A DNA stretch of 64,000 bases from positions 124,001 through 188,000 of the forward strand of contig NZ_JAUFQB010000010.1 in NCBI RefSeq assembly GCF_030409525.1, read 5' to 3'. The DNA comes from Kaistella yonginensis. Its GTDB lineage: Bacteria; Bacteroidota; Bacteroidia; Flavobacteriales; Weeksellaceae. The notes under the pieces are model-generated. The model was not told the origin of the DNA. It saw only the letters and a program-made list of their open reading frames with translations, and made no database searches. This document shows positions 51,122-60,584 of the stretch, piece by piece (the first letter of the stretch is position 1; every line of letters begins with the position of its first letter). Made by a program: the position numbers and the translations under genes.

Positions 51122-51970
51122 ATGAAAACATTAAAAAAAGCTTTATTCCTCACTCTTCCTTTCTTTCTTTTCTCCTGCATCACTTCTAAAGATGTACGAT
51201 ACATGCAACCTAACGAAAGTTTGGTGATTAATGAAGAAGGTTTGGTTCCCTATAACGTTCCTATTTACAGGATTACTAAAAACGATATTTTAACGCTCAA
51301 CATTGTAACCACCCCACAAGGTGATGCCGCACAGTTTTATTCTACATTAAATGCAACCCAATCGACTGGCAATTCTGGCGGGAGCGCAACGGTTACCAAC
51401 CAAGGTGGCGGTCAAGGTGGGAATACAACCATCTATTTTAATGGATTAAAGGTAGATTCAAACGGAGATGTAAATGTTTTCGGAATCGGATATATCAAAG
51501 CAGAAGGAAAAACGGTTGAGGACATGACAAAAGAAATTCAACAGAAGGTAAACCAAAACTTTGTTGAAGGAAAATCGGAAGTGCGACTGAATATAGATGG
51601 GATCACTTACTATATTTTAGGAGACGTAGAAACAGTGGAGATTAGTGGAGAAAAAAAAGCGCACAAAAATACATTGACCATTACAGAAGCCTTGGCAATT
51701 AATGGCGGACTAAACAGAACTGTTGACCGAACAAATATTGTGATTCATAGAAAACTACCAGAAGGAATCAAAATAGCTAAAATAGATTTAACCCGCGAAG
51801 ACGTGATGAACTCGCCTTATTATTGGGTGCAAAATGGAGACGAAATTTTTCTGACCACCCGATCAAAGAATCTCAATGGTTTTGGAAAAGATCCGATACA
51901 AACACTAACTACCGGAGTTTCACTTGTTACTACCGCGATTACGATTTATCTAATTTTAACAAGACTCTAA
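51122..51970 (+). CDS. Polysaccharide export outer-membrane lipoprotein (Wza-like)
   Basis: 282 residues. Lipobox LFSC (Cys19) is followed by the Poly_export domain (residues 45-160, with YRITKNDILTLNIV and VNVFGIGYIKAEGKTVEDM) and an SLBB domain (about 165-235, VRLNIDGITYYILGDVE). A C-terminal membrane helix (VSLVTTAITIYLIL) may span the outer membrane, as in Wza. It contains an internal low-complexity insertion rich in Gly/Asn/Gln (TGNSGGSATVTNQGGGQGGN). It works with the Wzc-like kinase whose gene starts one base after its stop. Confidence 0.9.
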   Translation: MKTLKKALFLTLPFFLFSCITSKDVRYMQPNESLVINEEGLVPYNVPIYRITKNDILTLNIVTTPQGDAAQFYSTLNATQSTGNSGGSATVTNQGGGQGGNTTIYFNGLKVDSNGDVNVFGIGYIKAEGKTVEDMTKEIQQKVNQNFVEGKSEVRLNIDGITYYILGDVETVEISGEKKAHKNTLTITEALAINGGLNRTVDRTNIVIHRKLPEGIKIAKIDLTREDVMNSPYYWVQNGDEIFLTTRSKNLNGFGKDPIQTLTTGVSLVTTAITIYLILTRL

Positions 51971-51971
51971 G

Positions 51972-54461
51972 ATGATTCCGGGAAAAGAAAATACAAACAC
52001 AACAACCACACAAGATAAGATTGGTTCCTTTGCAATCTTTGATTTTGAGCATTTCCTTAGAAAAATAGTAAAAAACTGGTATTGGTTTTTACTAATGGCA
52101 GCATTGGGCTATGGCATTTCTTGGATGTATAGTAAATACTATGCACAGCGAATATACGCCTCAAGCCTTTCTTTAAGCATTTCAAATAATACTGCAAGTT
52201 ATTTTACCCCAAACCAATCCATCAACTTTATCTGGGGAAACAATGGGAATCAAGATGGCGTTTACTTGAAAAAAATGTTGCTCTCAAGATCACATAATGA
52301 ATATTTGGTAAAGCAATTGGATCTATATGTGAATTACGCCACAAAAGGATTCATCAAGCAAACCTACCTCGATAAGTTCGATTCACCCGTGTTTTTAGAG
52401 GTTGATAAATCATCTTTACAACAAGTAGATTACCCTATAACCATTATCCCAAAAGGAGGCAACCGCTTTGAAATAGTTCTGCCAAAAGAAGGCGAGTCGA
52501 CCTCTTTATATTCGTATGAAAAAGAAGGATTTCAAACAGTAACACCCTACAAAAGAACAGAAAACAAAATCATTTCTTTGAATGAGTGGTACGTTTCACC
52601 CAACTTAAAGTTTAAATTAGTGAAAAACGCTAATCCCAGTGAAATTAAATTTGAAAATATCGTTGTAACACTTGCCACTGTTAATAATACCGTGAATAGT
52701 TTGGTAAGCACCATCGATGTTGATTTTGATAAAGAGATTAATACCATCATGATTATCAGCAAAAAAGGCTATAATCTAAATGGTACCGTTAATTTTCTGA
52801 ATATTTCAGTGGATGAACTTCAGAAAAAAAGATTAATTGATCGAAATGTTGTTGATAAAAATACCGAAAAATATTTGTTGGATAATCTTTCCAATATTCG
52901 AAAAAAATTAGATTCAAGCGCAGCAATTCTCAATCATATGAAAATTTCAGAAGGTCTTTATAATATTAAAGACCGTGACGAAAAATCTTTAGAAAATATA
53001 AAAACATTAGATGCTAAAAAAGCAGATTTTCTAACCCGAATCAATTCTTTAAACAGTATCAAAAACACGCTGGCTTCACAGAATTTAGATCGCATGATCA
53101 GCACCAACAGCGCAGGTGTAGAAGATGGTGTTTTTAATGCGACTGTTTCTGAACTCAAAGCATTGTACGCCAAAAGACGCGAACTTGCACTTGTTTATAC
53201 GCCAAGTTCTGAGCCAATGCGCGAAATCAATCGTTTGATTAATGAAGCAAGAACCAACTCTACAGGCTCGTTACGTAATTATTACAACACCTACCTTAAT
53301 GAAATCTCGAAAATTGATCGAGAAATCGCAAGAGCCAATGTTGATTTGGTTACCTATCCGGAAAAAGAACGCCGGTACATCGACGCAGAGAGAGGTTACA
53401 ATATGATCGAAGCCACTTACAATACCTTACTTGCCAAACAAAATGAAACGCAAATTAGAGTAGCAACCAATAAATCTGATATTAATGTTATTGATCCTGC
53501 GAAAAATCTCGGCCAAGGACCTATTGCACCCAATATCACAAAAACCAAATATACCATCATTGGCGGATTGCTGCTTTTACCTTTAATTCTGATCACCATT
53601 GGCCAAATGCTCGATAGCAGAATTAGAAATATTAAAGAAATGGTGCAGGCCACCAAAATTCCATTATTAGGTGTGATTGGAAAAAGCAGCCACGAAAATA
53701 ATTTAACCGTTTTAGAACAGCCAAGATCATCTATTTCCGAAGCATTCCGGGGAATACGGGCCAATCTAAGGTTTTTGCACAAAGAAGATAACCAATCCAA
53801 AGTGATTCTCGTAACCTCCTCCATCGGCGGCGAAGGAAAAACCTATGTTTCTATTAATATTGCTTCTGTTCTAGGACTCAGTGGGAAAAAAACAATTTTG
53901 CTGGGAATGGATCTTAGAAAACCAAAGATTTTTGGAGACTTTAAAATTAATAATCAATATGGAATTTCTAACTATTTGACTGGCGAAGTAGAAATCGATA
54001 AAATCATTAATAAAACAACAATTCCGGATTTAGATGTGGCAACATCTGGTCCAATCCCGCCCAACCCTTCCGAACTTTTAATGAGCGAGCGCAATATTAA
54101 TTTTATAAAAGAATTAAAAAGCCAATACGATTTTATCATTATCGATTCACCACCAGTAGGCTTAGTGGCTGATTCGTTTGAATTGATGACCTATGCCGAT
54201 GCGAGTGTGTATGTGGTAAGACATGAATATACAGAAAAACACATGCTGAAAATGATTACCGAAAAGTATCATAATCATGAAGTACAAAACCTAGGTTTAA
54301 TATATAACGATTACCAAGTAGATCAAGGTTATGGATATGGCTACGGTTATGGCTATGGCTATGGCTATGGCTATGGCTATTTTGAAGAAGATGCCTATTA
54401 TAAAGAACCAACTCTTATTAAAATTAGAAATAAAATCAGAAAAATTATGGGGAAAGATTAA
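51972..54461 (+). CDS. wzc: Wzc-like tyrosine autokinase and polysaccharide co-polymerase
   Basis: 829 residues. Two inner-membrane helices (about 34-52 and 526-546) frame a large periplasmic Wzz-type domain with coiled-coils. The cytoplasmic BY-kinase domain has Walker A SSIGGEGKT (about 614-622), Walker A' ILLGMDLRKPK and Walker B FIIIDSPPVGL. A Tyr-rich tail ends the protein: nine Gly-Tyr pairs at residues 786-803, then FEEDAYYKEP, which is the likely autophosphorylation cluster. The kinase cycles with phosphorylation to control chain length and export. The downstream leader contains a weak hairpin. Confidence 0.92.
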   Translation: MIPGKENTNTTTTQDKIGSFAIFDFEHFLRKIVKNWYWFLLMAALGYGISWMYSKYYAQRIYASSLSLSISNNTASYFTPNQSINFIWGNNGNQDGVYLKKMLLSRSHNEYLVKQLDLYVNYATKGFIKQTYLDKFDSPVFLEVDKSSLQQVDYPITIIPKGGNRFEIVLPKEGESTSLYSYEKEGFQTVTPYKRTENKIISLNEWYVSPNLKFKLVKNANPSEIKFENIVVTLATVNNTVNSLVSTIDVDFDKEINTIMIISKKGYNLNGTVNFLNISVDELQKKRLIDRNVVDKNTEKYLLDNLSNIRKKLDSSAAILNHMKISEGLYNIKDRDEKSLENIKTLDAKKADFLTRINSLNSIKNTLASQNLDRMISTNSAGVEDGVFNATVSELKALYAKRRELALVYTPSSEPMREINRLINEARTNSTGSLRNYYNTYLNEISKIDREIARANVDLVTYPEKERRYIDAERGYNMIEATYNTLLAKQNETQIRVATNKSDINVIDPAKNLGQGPIAPNITKTKYTIIGGLLLLPLILITIGQMLDSRIRNIKEMVQATKIPLLGVIGKSSHENNLTVLEQPRSSISEAFRGIRANLRFLHKEDNQSKVILVTSSIGGEGKTYVSINIASVLGLSGKKTILLGMDLRKPKIFGDFKINNQYGISNYLTGEVEIDKIINKTTIPDLDVATSGPIPPNPSELLMSERNINFIKELKSQYDFIIIDSPPVGLVADSFELMTYADASVYVVRHEYTEKHMLKMITEKYHNHEVQNLGLIYNDYQVDQGYGYGYGYGYGYGYGYGYFEEDAYYKEPTLIKIRNKIRKIMGKD
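54327..54380 (+). repeat. Hexanucleotide repeat encoding nine Gly-Tyr pairs
   Basis: Nine 6-base units, mostly GGCTAT with GGTTAT, GGATAT and GGCTAC variants at the 5' end. The last five units are identical, so slippage could change the number of Tyr residues without changing frame. It lies in the kinase C-terminal tail. Confidence 0.9.
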
Positions 54462-54468
54462 ATTTTAA

Positions 54469-54497
54469 AAACCTTCCTGCTGAAGGGTTTAATTTCT
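54469..54497 (+). terminator. Weak terminator-like hairpin after the tyrosine kinase gene
   Basis: AACCTTC, loop CTGCT, then GAAGGGTT gives a 7-bp stem with one bulged base, followed by a short, interrupted T-stretch. Confidence 0.4.
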
Positions 54498-54591
54498 GAA
54501 AAACATAATTCGTCGTTTTCAAAGCAATAAATTATGCTTTTTTGAGGTTATTTAACTAAAAATTAAGAATTTCCTTACGGTAAAATTGTTT

Positions 54592-54599
54592 TATATTTG
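54592..54599 (+). promoter_or_regulatory. -7 promoter element of the DUF6089 gene
   Basis: TATATTTG fits TAnnTTTG and ends 11 bases before the ATG at 54611; a start near 54606 would give a very short leader. Confidence 0.5.
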
Positions 54600-54610
54600 C
54601 AAAATTATTT

Positions 54611-55528
54611 ATGAAAATTGATGTACAGTCATTCATGCAAAAAAAATTAATCTACACGCTTATTGCACTGTTTTTTATTTCCGTTGGCTATAAAGGTCAG
54701 CGACACGAAATAGGAGTTCAATTGGGCATGAGTAATTTGGTGGGGGATATCGGCAGAACCAATTATGTTTTACAGAAACCTGTATTGGATAATATTGCTG
54801 ATTACGGAATCCCATTTTACGGTAGTATTTTATACCGAATGAATTTTAACCCTTATCAAACAGTAAGGTTAAATTTGGGCTATAACCATATTCAGTTTAT
54901 TGATGCCTATGCGAAAGAACAATACCGTAGAAACAGAAAGCTATGGGGAACAAATTCTGTGGTAGAAGCAGATTTAATTTTCGAGTACAATTTTTTTCCG
55001 GTCAATGATGAGCAGAAAAGCTTAGTAAGTCCTTATATTTTTGGTGGAGTAGGCGCAATTCTGGCAAGCACACCACAGCTCACTGTAGAAAATGATTTTA
55101 GACGTGATGCCGGTGGAACAGCTCTGGCACCGACGAATGTAAATGATTTTGAAACAAGAACAACCTACACCTCATCCAAAAAATTAACCATGGCAATTCC
55201 TTTTGGAATAGGGTTGAAATATAAATTTAATTATAACTGGGCCTTGTTTGGTGAATTCATGTTCAGACCAACCTTTTCAGATTCAATTGACTACAGTATG
55301 GTTGATGATAAAAGCGTAAAAGTGACCTATAACAAAGATATTTTAGCAGCGGGAAGCAATAACAAATCCCTCTTGCAAGAAAGCCCTTATAAAGAAATAG
55401 CAGAAGCGAAAGTAGCAGAATTGCTTAAAGATAGACAAGTAGGGAACATCAATTCCAAAGATTGGGTCAATACAGTCTCAATAGGTTTAAGCTATTCCTT
55501 CGGAAGACCACCATGTTATTGTGAGTAA
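54611..55528 (+). CDS. DUF6089 outer-membrane beta-barrel protein
   Basis: About 305 residues. The signal peptide (MQKKLIYTLIALFFISVGY, if the second ATG at 54635 is used) is followed by a barrel-like region with HEIGVQLGMSNLVGDIGRTN and YGIPFYGSILYRMNFNPYQ. Members sit just upstream of uppS and bamA in many Bacteroidota and resemble small OmpA-type barrels. The function is unknown but the context is outer-membrane assembly. The first ATG (54611) gives an eight-residue extension that is not typical of a signal peptide, so 54635 may be the real start. Confidence 0.8.
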   Translation: MKIDVQSFMQKKLIYTLIALFFISVGYKGQRHEIGVQLGMSNLVGDIGRTNYVLQKPVLDNIADYGIPFYGSILYRMNFNPYQTVRLNLGYNHIQFIDAYAKEQYRRNRKLWGTNSVVEADLIFEYNFFPVNDEQKSLVSPYIFGGVGAILASTPQLTVENDFRRDAGGTALAPTNVNDFETRTTYTSSKKLTMAIPFGIGLKYKFNYNWALFGEFMFRPTFSDSIDYSMVDDKSVKVTYNKDILAAGSNNKSLLQESPYKEIAEAKVAELLKDRQVGNINSKDWVNTVSIGLSYSFGRPPCYCE

Positions 55529-55532
55529 AAAA

Positions 55533-56285
55533 ATGCAGTCGATAAAAGAAAAATTAAATTTGGATTATCTTCCAAAACATGTTGCCATCATTATGGATGG
55601 GAATGGAAGGTGGGCGAAATCCCGTGGTAAAGAAAGGACCTTTGGGCATAAACACGCCATTCAAGCTGTGAGAAATGCAGTGAATGCTTGTAACGAAATT
55701 CACATCCCTTATCTCACCCTTTATACTTTTTCTTCAGAGAACTGGAATAGACCAGATGAAGAGGTAAGTACGCTGATGGGTTTAATATCAGAAACACTGC
55801 TTTTAGAAGCTGAAGACATTTTCAGCAAAGGCTTGAGAATGCATATCATTGGCGATATTGAAAAACTACCAACCTTGGTTCAGGAACAATTGATGCAACT
55901 GGTAGAAATAACCAAGAACAATGATAAGGGAAACCTTGTTTTGGCGCTGAGTTATGGTTCTCAGAAAGAAATTTTGAGTGCCGTAAAGCAAATCAGCACC
56001 AAAGTGAAAAATGGAGAATTAACAGAAGAAGATATTACAGAAGAGCTTTTTGAAGATCATTTGTATACCAAAGATTTTCCACCAGTGGATTTGTTGATTA
56101 GAACAAGTGGTGAAGTGAGAATCAGTAATTTTCTGCTTTGGCAAATTGCCTATTCAGAATTACAGTTTTTAGATATCTTATGGCCAGATTTTGGGCAAGA
56201 AGATTTCTTCAAATGCATTTACGATTACCAAGCCAAAGAAAGAAGATTCGGTAAAACAAGCGAGCAGCTTGACGAACAAATATAG
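55533..56285 (+). CDS. uppS: Undecaprenyl diphosphate synthase
   Basis: Cis-prenyltransferase that extends farnesyl-PP to undecaprenyl-PP, the carrier for peptidoglycan and polysaccharides. About 250 residues. The catalytic segment HVAIIMDGNGRWAKSRG (with Asp) is followed by YLTLYTFSSENWNRP. The terminal DLLIRTSGEVRISNFLLWQI binds the isopentenyl-PP end. An upstream GTG at 55521 overlaps the stop of the DUF6089 gene; I prefer the ATG at 55533, four bases after that stop. Confidence 0.95.
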   Translation: MQSIKEKLNLDYLPKHVAIIMDGNGRWAKSRGKERTFGHKHAIQAVRNAVNACNEIHIPYLTLYTFSSENWNRPDEEVSTLMGLISETLLLEAEDIFSKGLRMHIIGDIEKLPTLVQEQLMQLVEITKNNDKGNLVLALSYGSQKEILSAVKQISTKVKNGELTEEDITEELFEDHLYTKDFPPVDLLIRTSGEVRISNFLLWQIAYSELQFLDILWPDFGQEDFFKCIYDYQAKERRFGKTSEQLDEQI

Positions 56286-56313
56286 AAATAAGAAATAGTT
56301 AGCAAGATAAAAA

Positions 56314-58851
56314 ATGAAGTTTAAATTCTTACCCATCATCATGTTTGTGGCCTCAGCCCATTTTTATGGTCAGATTACGCCATCGCAAAACACCCAGGAA
56401 AATAATCCTGTTCACGCTCAAGACGAAGCAGGAACTTATATCCTGAAAGACATTGTCGTTGATGGTGTGAAAAAATATACCGCTGCCCAGATTTTAAGAT
56501 TTACAGGTCTTAATAAAAACGAAAGCGTAGAAATTCCAGGACAAAAAATTAGCAACGCAATTAAGAAATTGTGGGAAACACAATCCTTCTCTGAAGTTGA
56601 AGTTTATATCGAAAGCCTCGAAGGCGATCAGGTAGTACTGCGATTTAACCTACAAGATTTAAAAGATTTGGGAGAGGTTAAGTTTAAAGGCAAAGGCATC
56701 GGAAAATCGAAAAGTGAAAAACTAGCGAAAGACAATAATCTAAAGCCTGGGACTAAAATTACCCAGAATTTAATTTCGACACTCAAAACCAATATTCCGC
56801 AAGAGTATATTAAAAAAGGTTTTGCTGATGCCAAAGTGACCATCCAAGATCAAGTGAACGCAGGCGATCCTAATTTAGTCGATTGGACCATCACCGTAGA
56901 TAAAGGCAGAAAAATTAAAATCAGTCATATCGAGTTTGAAGGCAACGAAAATATTTCTGATAAAAAACTTCGAAAAAAAGCTTTTAAAGATACCAAGCAG
57001 AAAAGTTTCGGAATTAAAGCAATCTTGAAACCCTCGAAATTTATCGAAGATAAATACAATGATGATAAGGGTAACCTGATTAACTATTACCGATCACTAG
57101 GATTCCGTGATGCACAAATCGTTTCCGATTCCGTTTGGAGAAATCCTAAAAATCAATATGAAATTAATGTCAAACTCTCCGAAGGTAAAAAATACTACAT
57201 CGGCGATGTTAATTTCTTAGGAAATACCGCCTTTTCGACCGATGACTTACAAAAGGTCTTGGGCTACAAAACAGGTGATATTTATGATGCCGTTGGATTT
57301 AACAAAAAAGTTGGTGAAGATGGTGGAAAGGAAGATGATTCCGACATCAAATCCATTTACATGAACAATGGTTATTTGTTCTCGAACGTTACCCCGATTG
57401 AAAAATCAGTAAAGGGAGATTCTATTAACCTGGAGATTAGAATTAATGAAGGTGAAAAAGCAACCTGGAACCGCGTAACCTGGAGCGGTAATACCACAAC
57501 CCATGACCACGTAGTCCTTCGTTCTTTAAGAACCAAACCAGGAAGTTTATTTGCCAAAAGCGATATCAAAAGAACCTATTTTGATTTAGCAGGAATGCAG
57601 TTTTTTGACCCGCAACAAGTGGGGCAACAAATCACGCCAAACCCTCAAGATAATACCGTAGATGTACATTGGACTCTGGTTGAGAAAGGCTCTTCACAAG
57701 TACAGTTACAAGCAGGTTACGGAGGCGGTTCATTTATCGGAACGCTTGGACTAACTTTTAACAACTTCTCTTTGAGAAACTTCTTAAAATTAAAAGATTT
57801 CAAACCTGTTCCACAAGGTGATGGGCAAACCTTATCAATCCAAGCGCAAGCCGGTCAATTCTTCCAGAATTATGGGATTTCATTTACCGAGCCTTGGTTG
57901 TTCGGAACAAGACCCACTGCACTTTCAGTAGGACTTAATCAGTCTTTGGTTCGCTATACCGATCAATTTGGATTAACACAAAAATTAAATATTTTCTCAG
58001 CAAGTGCGGGGTTAAATAGACTTTTAAGATGGCCAGATGATTATTTCTCTCTCTACACTGGAATACAGTATCAAAGTTATGATTTCGAAAACTATCCTTT
58101 CCAGTTTGGGAATGCGACCGAGTATTATGGCTCGGCGAAGAACTTTAGTTTCAATGTGGGCTTAAGCAGAAACTCAGCTGGGTTAGATCCAATTTTCCCA
58201 ACACAAGGTTCTAATATTGAAGCCTCGATTAAATTTACGCCACCGTACTCACTCTTTAGCGATAAAGATTATGCAAATATGCCGGCGATCGAAAAATATA
58301 AATGGTTAGAGTTTTATAAAATTAAAATGAAAGCCGATATCTACAATACGGTCGTAGGAAAATTAGTTTTAAGAAGTACCGCTGAAATGGGCTTCCTTAA
58401 TGGATATAAGAGTGAACTGGGCGCACCGCCTTTTGAAAGATTCTACGTTGGTGGAACGGGTCTTTTTGGTGGCAGATATGATGGTCGAGAATTGGTGCCA
58501 CTACGTGGATATGAAAATGCTTCTTCTACCGGAGGAACACTTGAGGATGTAACTCCTTACGGTGGAGCAACGATCTACAACAGATTTGCATTAGAATTGC
58601 GTTATCCAATTTCGATGAATCAAACAGCGAAGATTTATGCACTTTCTTTCCTAGAAGGAGGGAATGCCTATAATTCATTCGGCACGTATAATCCATTCCA
58701 ACTGAAGCGTTCAGCGGGGGTTGGGATTAGAGTTTATATGGGGGCTTTCGGTCTGATAGGATTTGATTTCGCATACGGATTTGATAAAACCCTCATCGGA
58801 ACAGAACCTGCCGGTTGGAAAACACACTTCTTGATGAACCAATCATTATAA
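56314..58851 (+). CDS. bamA: Outer membrane protein assembly factor BamA
   Basis: Core of the outer-membrane protein insertion machine. 845 residues: signal peptide (FLPIIMFVASAHFYGQ), then about five POTRA domains up to residue 440 or so (examples: GVKKYTAAQILRFTGLNK, ISHIEFEGNENISDKKLRKK), then a barrel. The barrel begins with SSQVQLQAGYGGGSFIG and ends with GAFGLIGFDFAYGFDK, then a short extension. No other BAM-complex genes are adjacent, but two periplasmic Skp-like chaperone genes follow, as usual. Confidence 0.95.
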   Translation: MKFKFLPIIMFVASAHFYGQITPSQNTQENNPVHAQDEAGTYILKDIVVDGVKKYTAAQILRFTGLNKNESVEIPGQKISNAIKKLWETQSFSEVEVYIESLEGDQVVLRFNLQDLKDLGEVKFKGKGIGKSKSEKLAKDNNLKPGTKITQNLISTLKTNIPQEYIKKGFADAKVTIQDQVNAGDPNLVDWTITVDKGRKIKISHIEFEGNENISDKKLRKKAFKDTKQKSFGIKAILKPSKFIEDKYNDDKGNLINYYRSLGFRDAQIVSDSVWRNPKNQYEINVKLSEGKKYYIGDVNFLGNTAFSTDDLQKVLGYKTGDIYDAVGFNKKVGEDGGKEDDSDIKSIYMNNGYLFSNVTPIEKSVKGDSINLEIRINEGEKATWNRVTWSGNTTTHDHVVLRSLRTKPGSLFAKSDIKRTYFDLAGMQFFDPQQVGQQITPNPQDNTVDVHWTLVEKGSSQVQLQAGYGGGSFIGTLGLTFNNFSLRNFLKLKDFKPVPQGDGQTLSIQAQAGQFFQNYGISFTEPWLFGTRPTALSVGLNQSLVRYTDQFGLTQKLNIFSASAGLNRLLRWPDDYFSLYTGIQYQSYDFENYPFQFGNATEYYGSAKNFSFNVGLSRNSAGLDPIFPTQGSNIEASIKFTPPYSLFSDKDYANMPAIEKYKWLEFYKIKMKADIYNTVVGKLVLRSTAEMGFLNGYKSELGAPPFERFYVGGTGLFGGRYDGRELVPLRGYENASSTGGTLEDVTPYGGATIYNRFALELRYPISMNQTAKIYALSFLEGGNAYNSFGTYNPFQLKRSAGVGIRVYMGAFGLIGFDFAYGFDKTLIGTEPAGWKTHFLMNQSL

Positions 58852-58862
58852 AAGTATTACCT

Positions 58863-59525
58863 ATGAAAAAGTTTCAATTCGTATTCGTATTTCTGCTCAC
58901 CTTTGCAGCCACTGCCACAGCGCAGAAAATAGGAGTAGTTGACACCAATTATATCCTTAGTAAATTGCCTCAGTACGCCGAGGCAGAAGCCAGACTCAAT
59001 CAGCAGATTACCAGTTGGCAGAACGAAATTCAAACTTTGCAAACAGAATTTGAAAAAAAGAAGGCAACCCTTGAAAATGAAAAAGTTCTTTTGATCGGCG
59101 ATCAGCTGAAAGTCCGTCAAAAAGAAGTAGATGATTTAGACAAAAAAATCAAGGCGATGATTAATAATCGTTTTGGATCATTGGGCGAAATAAACAACGC
59201 GCGCTCAAATCTCACCAAACCTTTTCAGGATCTTATATGGGGCGCAATTAAGACGGTTTCAGAGAAAAATACTTTGGGCATAGTTCTTGATAAAAGCAAT
59301 AACATCAGTGTAATTTTTCTTGATAAAAGATATGATTATACAGATAAAGTGTTAGATTTACTGCTGAAAAATTCGCCTGTTAAAAAGATGGAGCAGGAAG
59401 AAAAAAATAAAAGAAATATTTTAGACCAAAAAAATGATCGAATGAATAAAATGAAAGAAAGATCAAATGAAGCGTCTGATGTAAAAGAGAGAAAAGAAAC
59501 GATAAACAAAACAACTATAAATTAA
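58863..59525 (+). CDS. OmpH/Skp-family periplasmic chaperone, first copy
   Basis: About 220 residues: signal peptide (FVFLLTFAATATAQ), then the Skp N-terminal segment KIGVVDTNYILSKLPQYAEA and long helical hairpin arms rich in Lys/Glu (LQTEFEKKKATLENEKVLL), with a C-terminal return strand (NTLGIVLDKSNNISVIFL). A Lys-rich tail of about 35 residues extends past the standard Skp fold and is absent in the second copy. It prevents aggregation of outer-membrane proteins before BamA. I chose the ATG at 58863; the longer frame overlaps bamA. Confidence 0.88.
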   Translation: MKKFQFVFVFLLTFAATATAQKIGVVDTNYILSKLPQYAEAEARLNQQITSWQNEIQTLQTEFEKKKATLENEKVLLIGDQLKVRQKEVDDLDKKIKAMINNRFGSLGEINNARSNLTKPFQDLIWGAIKTVSEKNTLGIVLDKSNNISVIFLDKRYDYTDKVLDLLLKNSPVKKMEQEEKNKRNILDQKNDRMNKMKERSNEASDVKERKETINKTTIN

Positions 59526-59538
59526 TTTATCCCCAATT

Positions 59539-60036
59539 ATGAAAAAATTAAGTGTATTATTTGCAGCAATATTGATGTTTGTAACCGTAGGAGTTGCAAA
59601 AGCGCAAAAAGTTGCAAGTATGGATTATGAAGCAGTGTTAGCTGTAATGCCAGAAACGAAAAAAATGACAACTGAATTAGAAGCTTTTAGTAAAACTAAA
59701 GGGGAGGAATTAGGTAAACAAGCAGACGCATTTCAAAAAGAAGTACAGCAATATCAGCAAGTAGACGGTCCTAAAATGACAGAAGCGCAAAGAACCGCTA
59801 AAGAAGCTGAGCTTCAGAAAAAACAACAAAATTTACAGCAAATTCAAGCTACAGCTCAAAACGATTTAGCTCAAAGGAGAGATGCAGCGGTTAAACCAAT
59901 CATCGAAAAATTGAACAAAGCAGTAGAAAAAGTGGCCAAAGCAAGTGGGTACGAATTTATTATCGACTCAGGTGCTTTAATCTACAAAGGTGGTCCAGAT
60001 GCGACTGCAGCAGTGAAAAAAGAATTAGGACTTTAA
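59539..60036 (+). CDS. OmpH/Skp-family periplasmic chaperone, second copy
   Basis: 165 residues with signal peptide (LSVLFAAILMFVTVGVAKA), the core VASMDYEAVLAVMPETKKM, Gln/Lys-rich helical arms (FQKEVQQYQQVDGPKMTEAQ) and the ending ASGYEFIIDSGALIYKGGPD. It is shorter than its neighbour, and the pair probably arose by duplication; both copies after bamA are typical of Bacteroidota. Thirteen bases separate it from the first copy. It ends in a strong terminator, closing the DUF6089-uppS-bamA unit. Confidence 0.9.
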   Translation: MKKLSVLFAAILMFVTVGVAKAQKVASMDYEAVLAVMPETKKMTTELEAFSKTKGEELGKQADAFQKEVQQYQQVDGPKMTEAQRTAKEAELQKKQQNLQQIQATAQNDLAQRRDAAVKPIIEKLNKAVEKVAKASGYEFIIDSGALIYKGGPDATAAVKKELGL

Positions 60037-60055
60037 GAGATTATTTTATTATCCC

Positions 60056-60087
60056 AAACCATCCCAATAATCTGGGATGGTTTTTTT
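60056..60087 (+). terminator. Strong rho-independent terminator after skp
   Basis: AAACCATCCCA (60056-60066), loop ATAATC, then TGGGATGGTTT form an 11-bp perfect stem followed by seven T. Confidence 0.95.
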
Positions 60088-60094
60088 AATTTTG
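60087..60094 (+). promoter_or_regulatory. -7 element overlapping the terminator tail
   Basis: TAATTTTG fits TAnnTTTG, with its last base only 4 bases before the ATG at 60099. A start 6-7 bases downstream would make the mRNA leaderless. No -33 element is clear. Confidence 0.4.
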
Positions 60095-60098
60095 TACC

Positions 60099-60584
60099 AT
60101 GCAAAAAGAAATTTCAAGTGAGTCGAGAATCCGTTTCAGTGACTGCGATCCAATCGGACACCTCAACAATGTAAAATATTTAGAGTACATGCTCAATGCC
60201 AGAGAAGATCACGTAGAATCGGGTTATGGCTTTACTTATGAGGAATATACACGCAAAACAGGTTGCACTTGGATCACGATTCAAAATGAAATCGCTTATT
60301 TAAAAGAAGTTCGTTATAATGCAAAAGTGCTTATTTCTAGCAAAACGATCGAAGTGGGTGATCGCCTTTCTAAAGTCGAGATTCTAATGAAAAGCGCAGA
60401 CGGTAAAACCATTCACAGCGTATTATGGATGTCTGTAATTTACTTCAACATGAAAACACGTAAATCTGAGGTTCATCCGGTGGATACGAAAAGATTATTT
60501 GAAAGATTTTTAGTAGATTTAGAAGAAAAGGATTTTAAAAGCCGCGTATCCCATTTCAGAAAACAAAATAAAAAAGCAAATTGA
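60099..60584 (+). CDS. Acyl-CoA thioesterase, FadM/YbgC-like hotdog
   Basis: 161 residues of a single hotdog domain. The catalytic Asp lies in RFSDCDPIGHLNNVKYLEYM, as in 4-hydroxybenzoyl-CoA thioesterase-type enzymes. The rest (YLKEVRYNAKVLISSKTIEV) is typical of the fold. It hydrolyses acyl-CoA or related thioesters in the cytosol; substrate unknown. Its stop overlaps the rfbD start by one base. Confidence 0.85.
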   Translation: MQKEISSESRIRFSDCDPIGHLNNVKYLEYMLNAREDHVESGYGFTYEEYTRKTGCTWITIQNEIAYLKEVRYNAKVLISSKTIEVGDRLSKVEILMKSADGKTIHSVLWMSVIYFNMKTRKSEVHPVDTKRLFERFLVDLEEKDFKSRVSHFRKQNKKAN

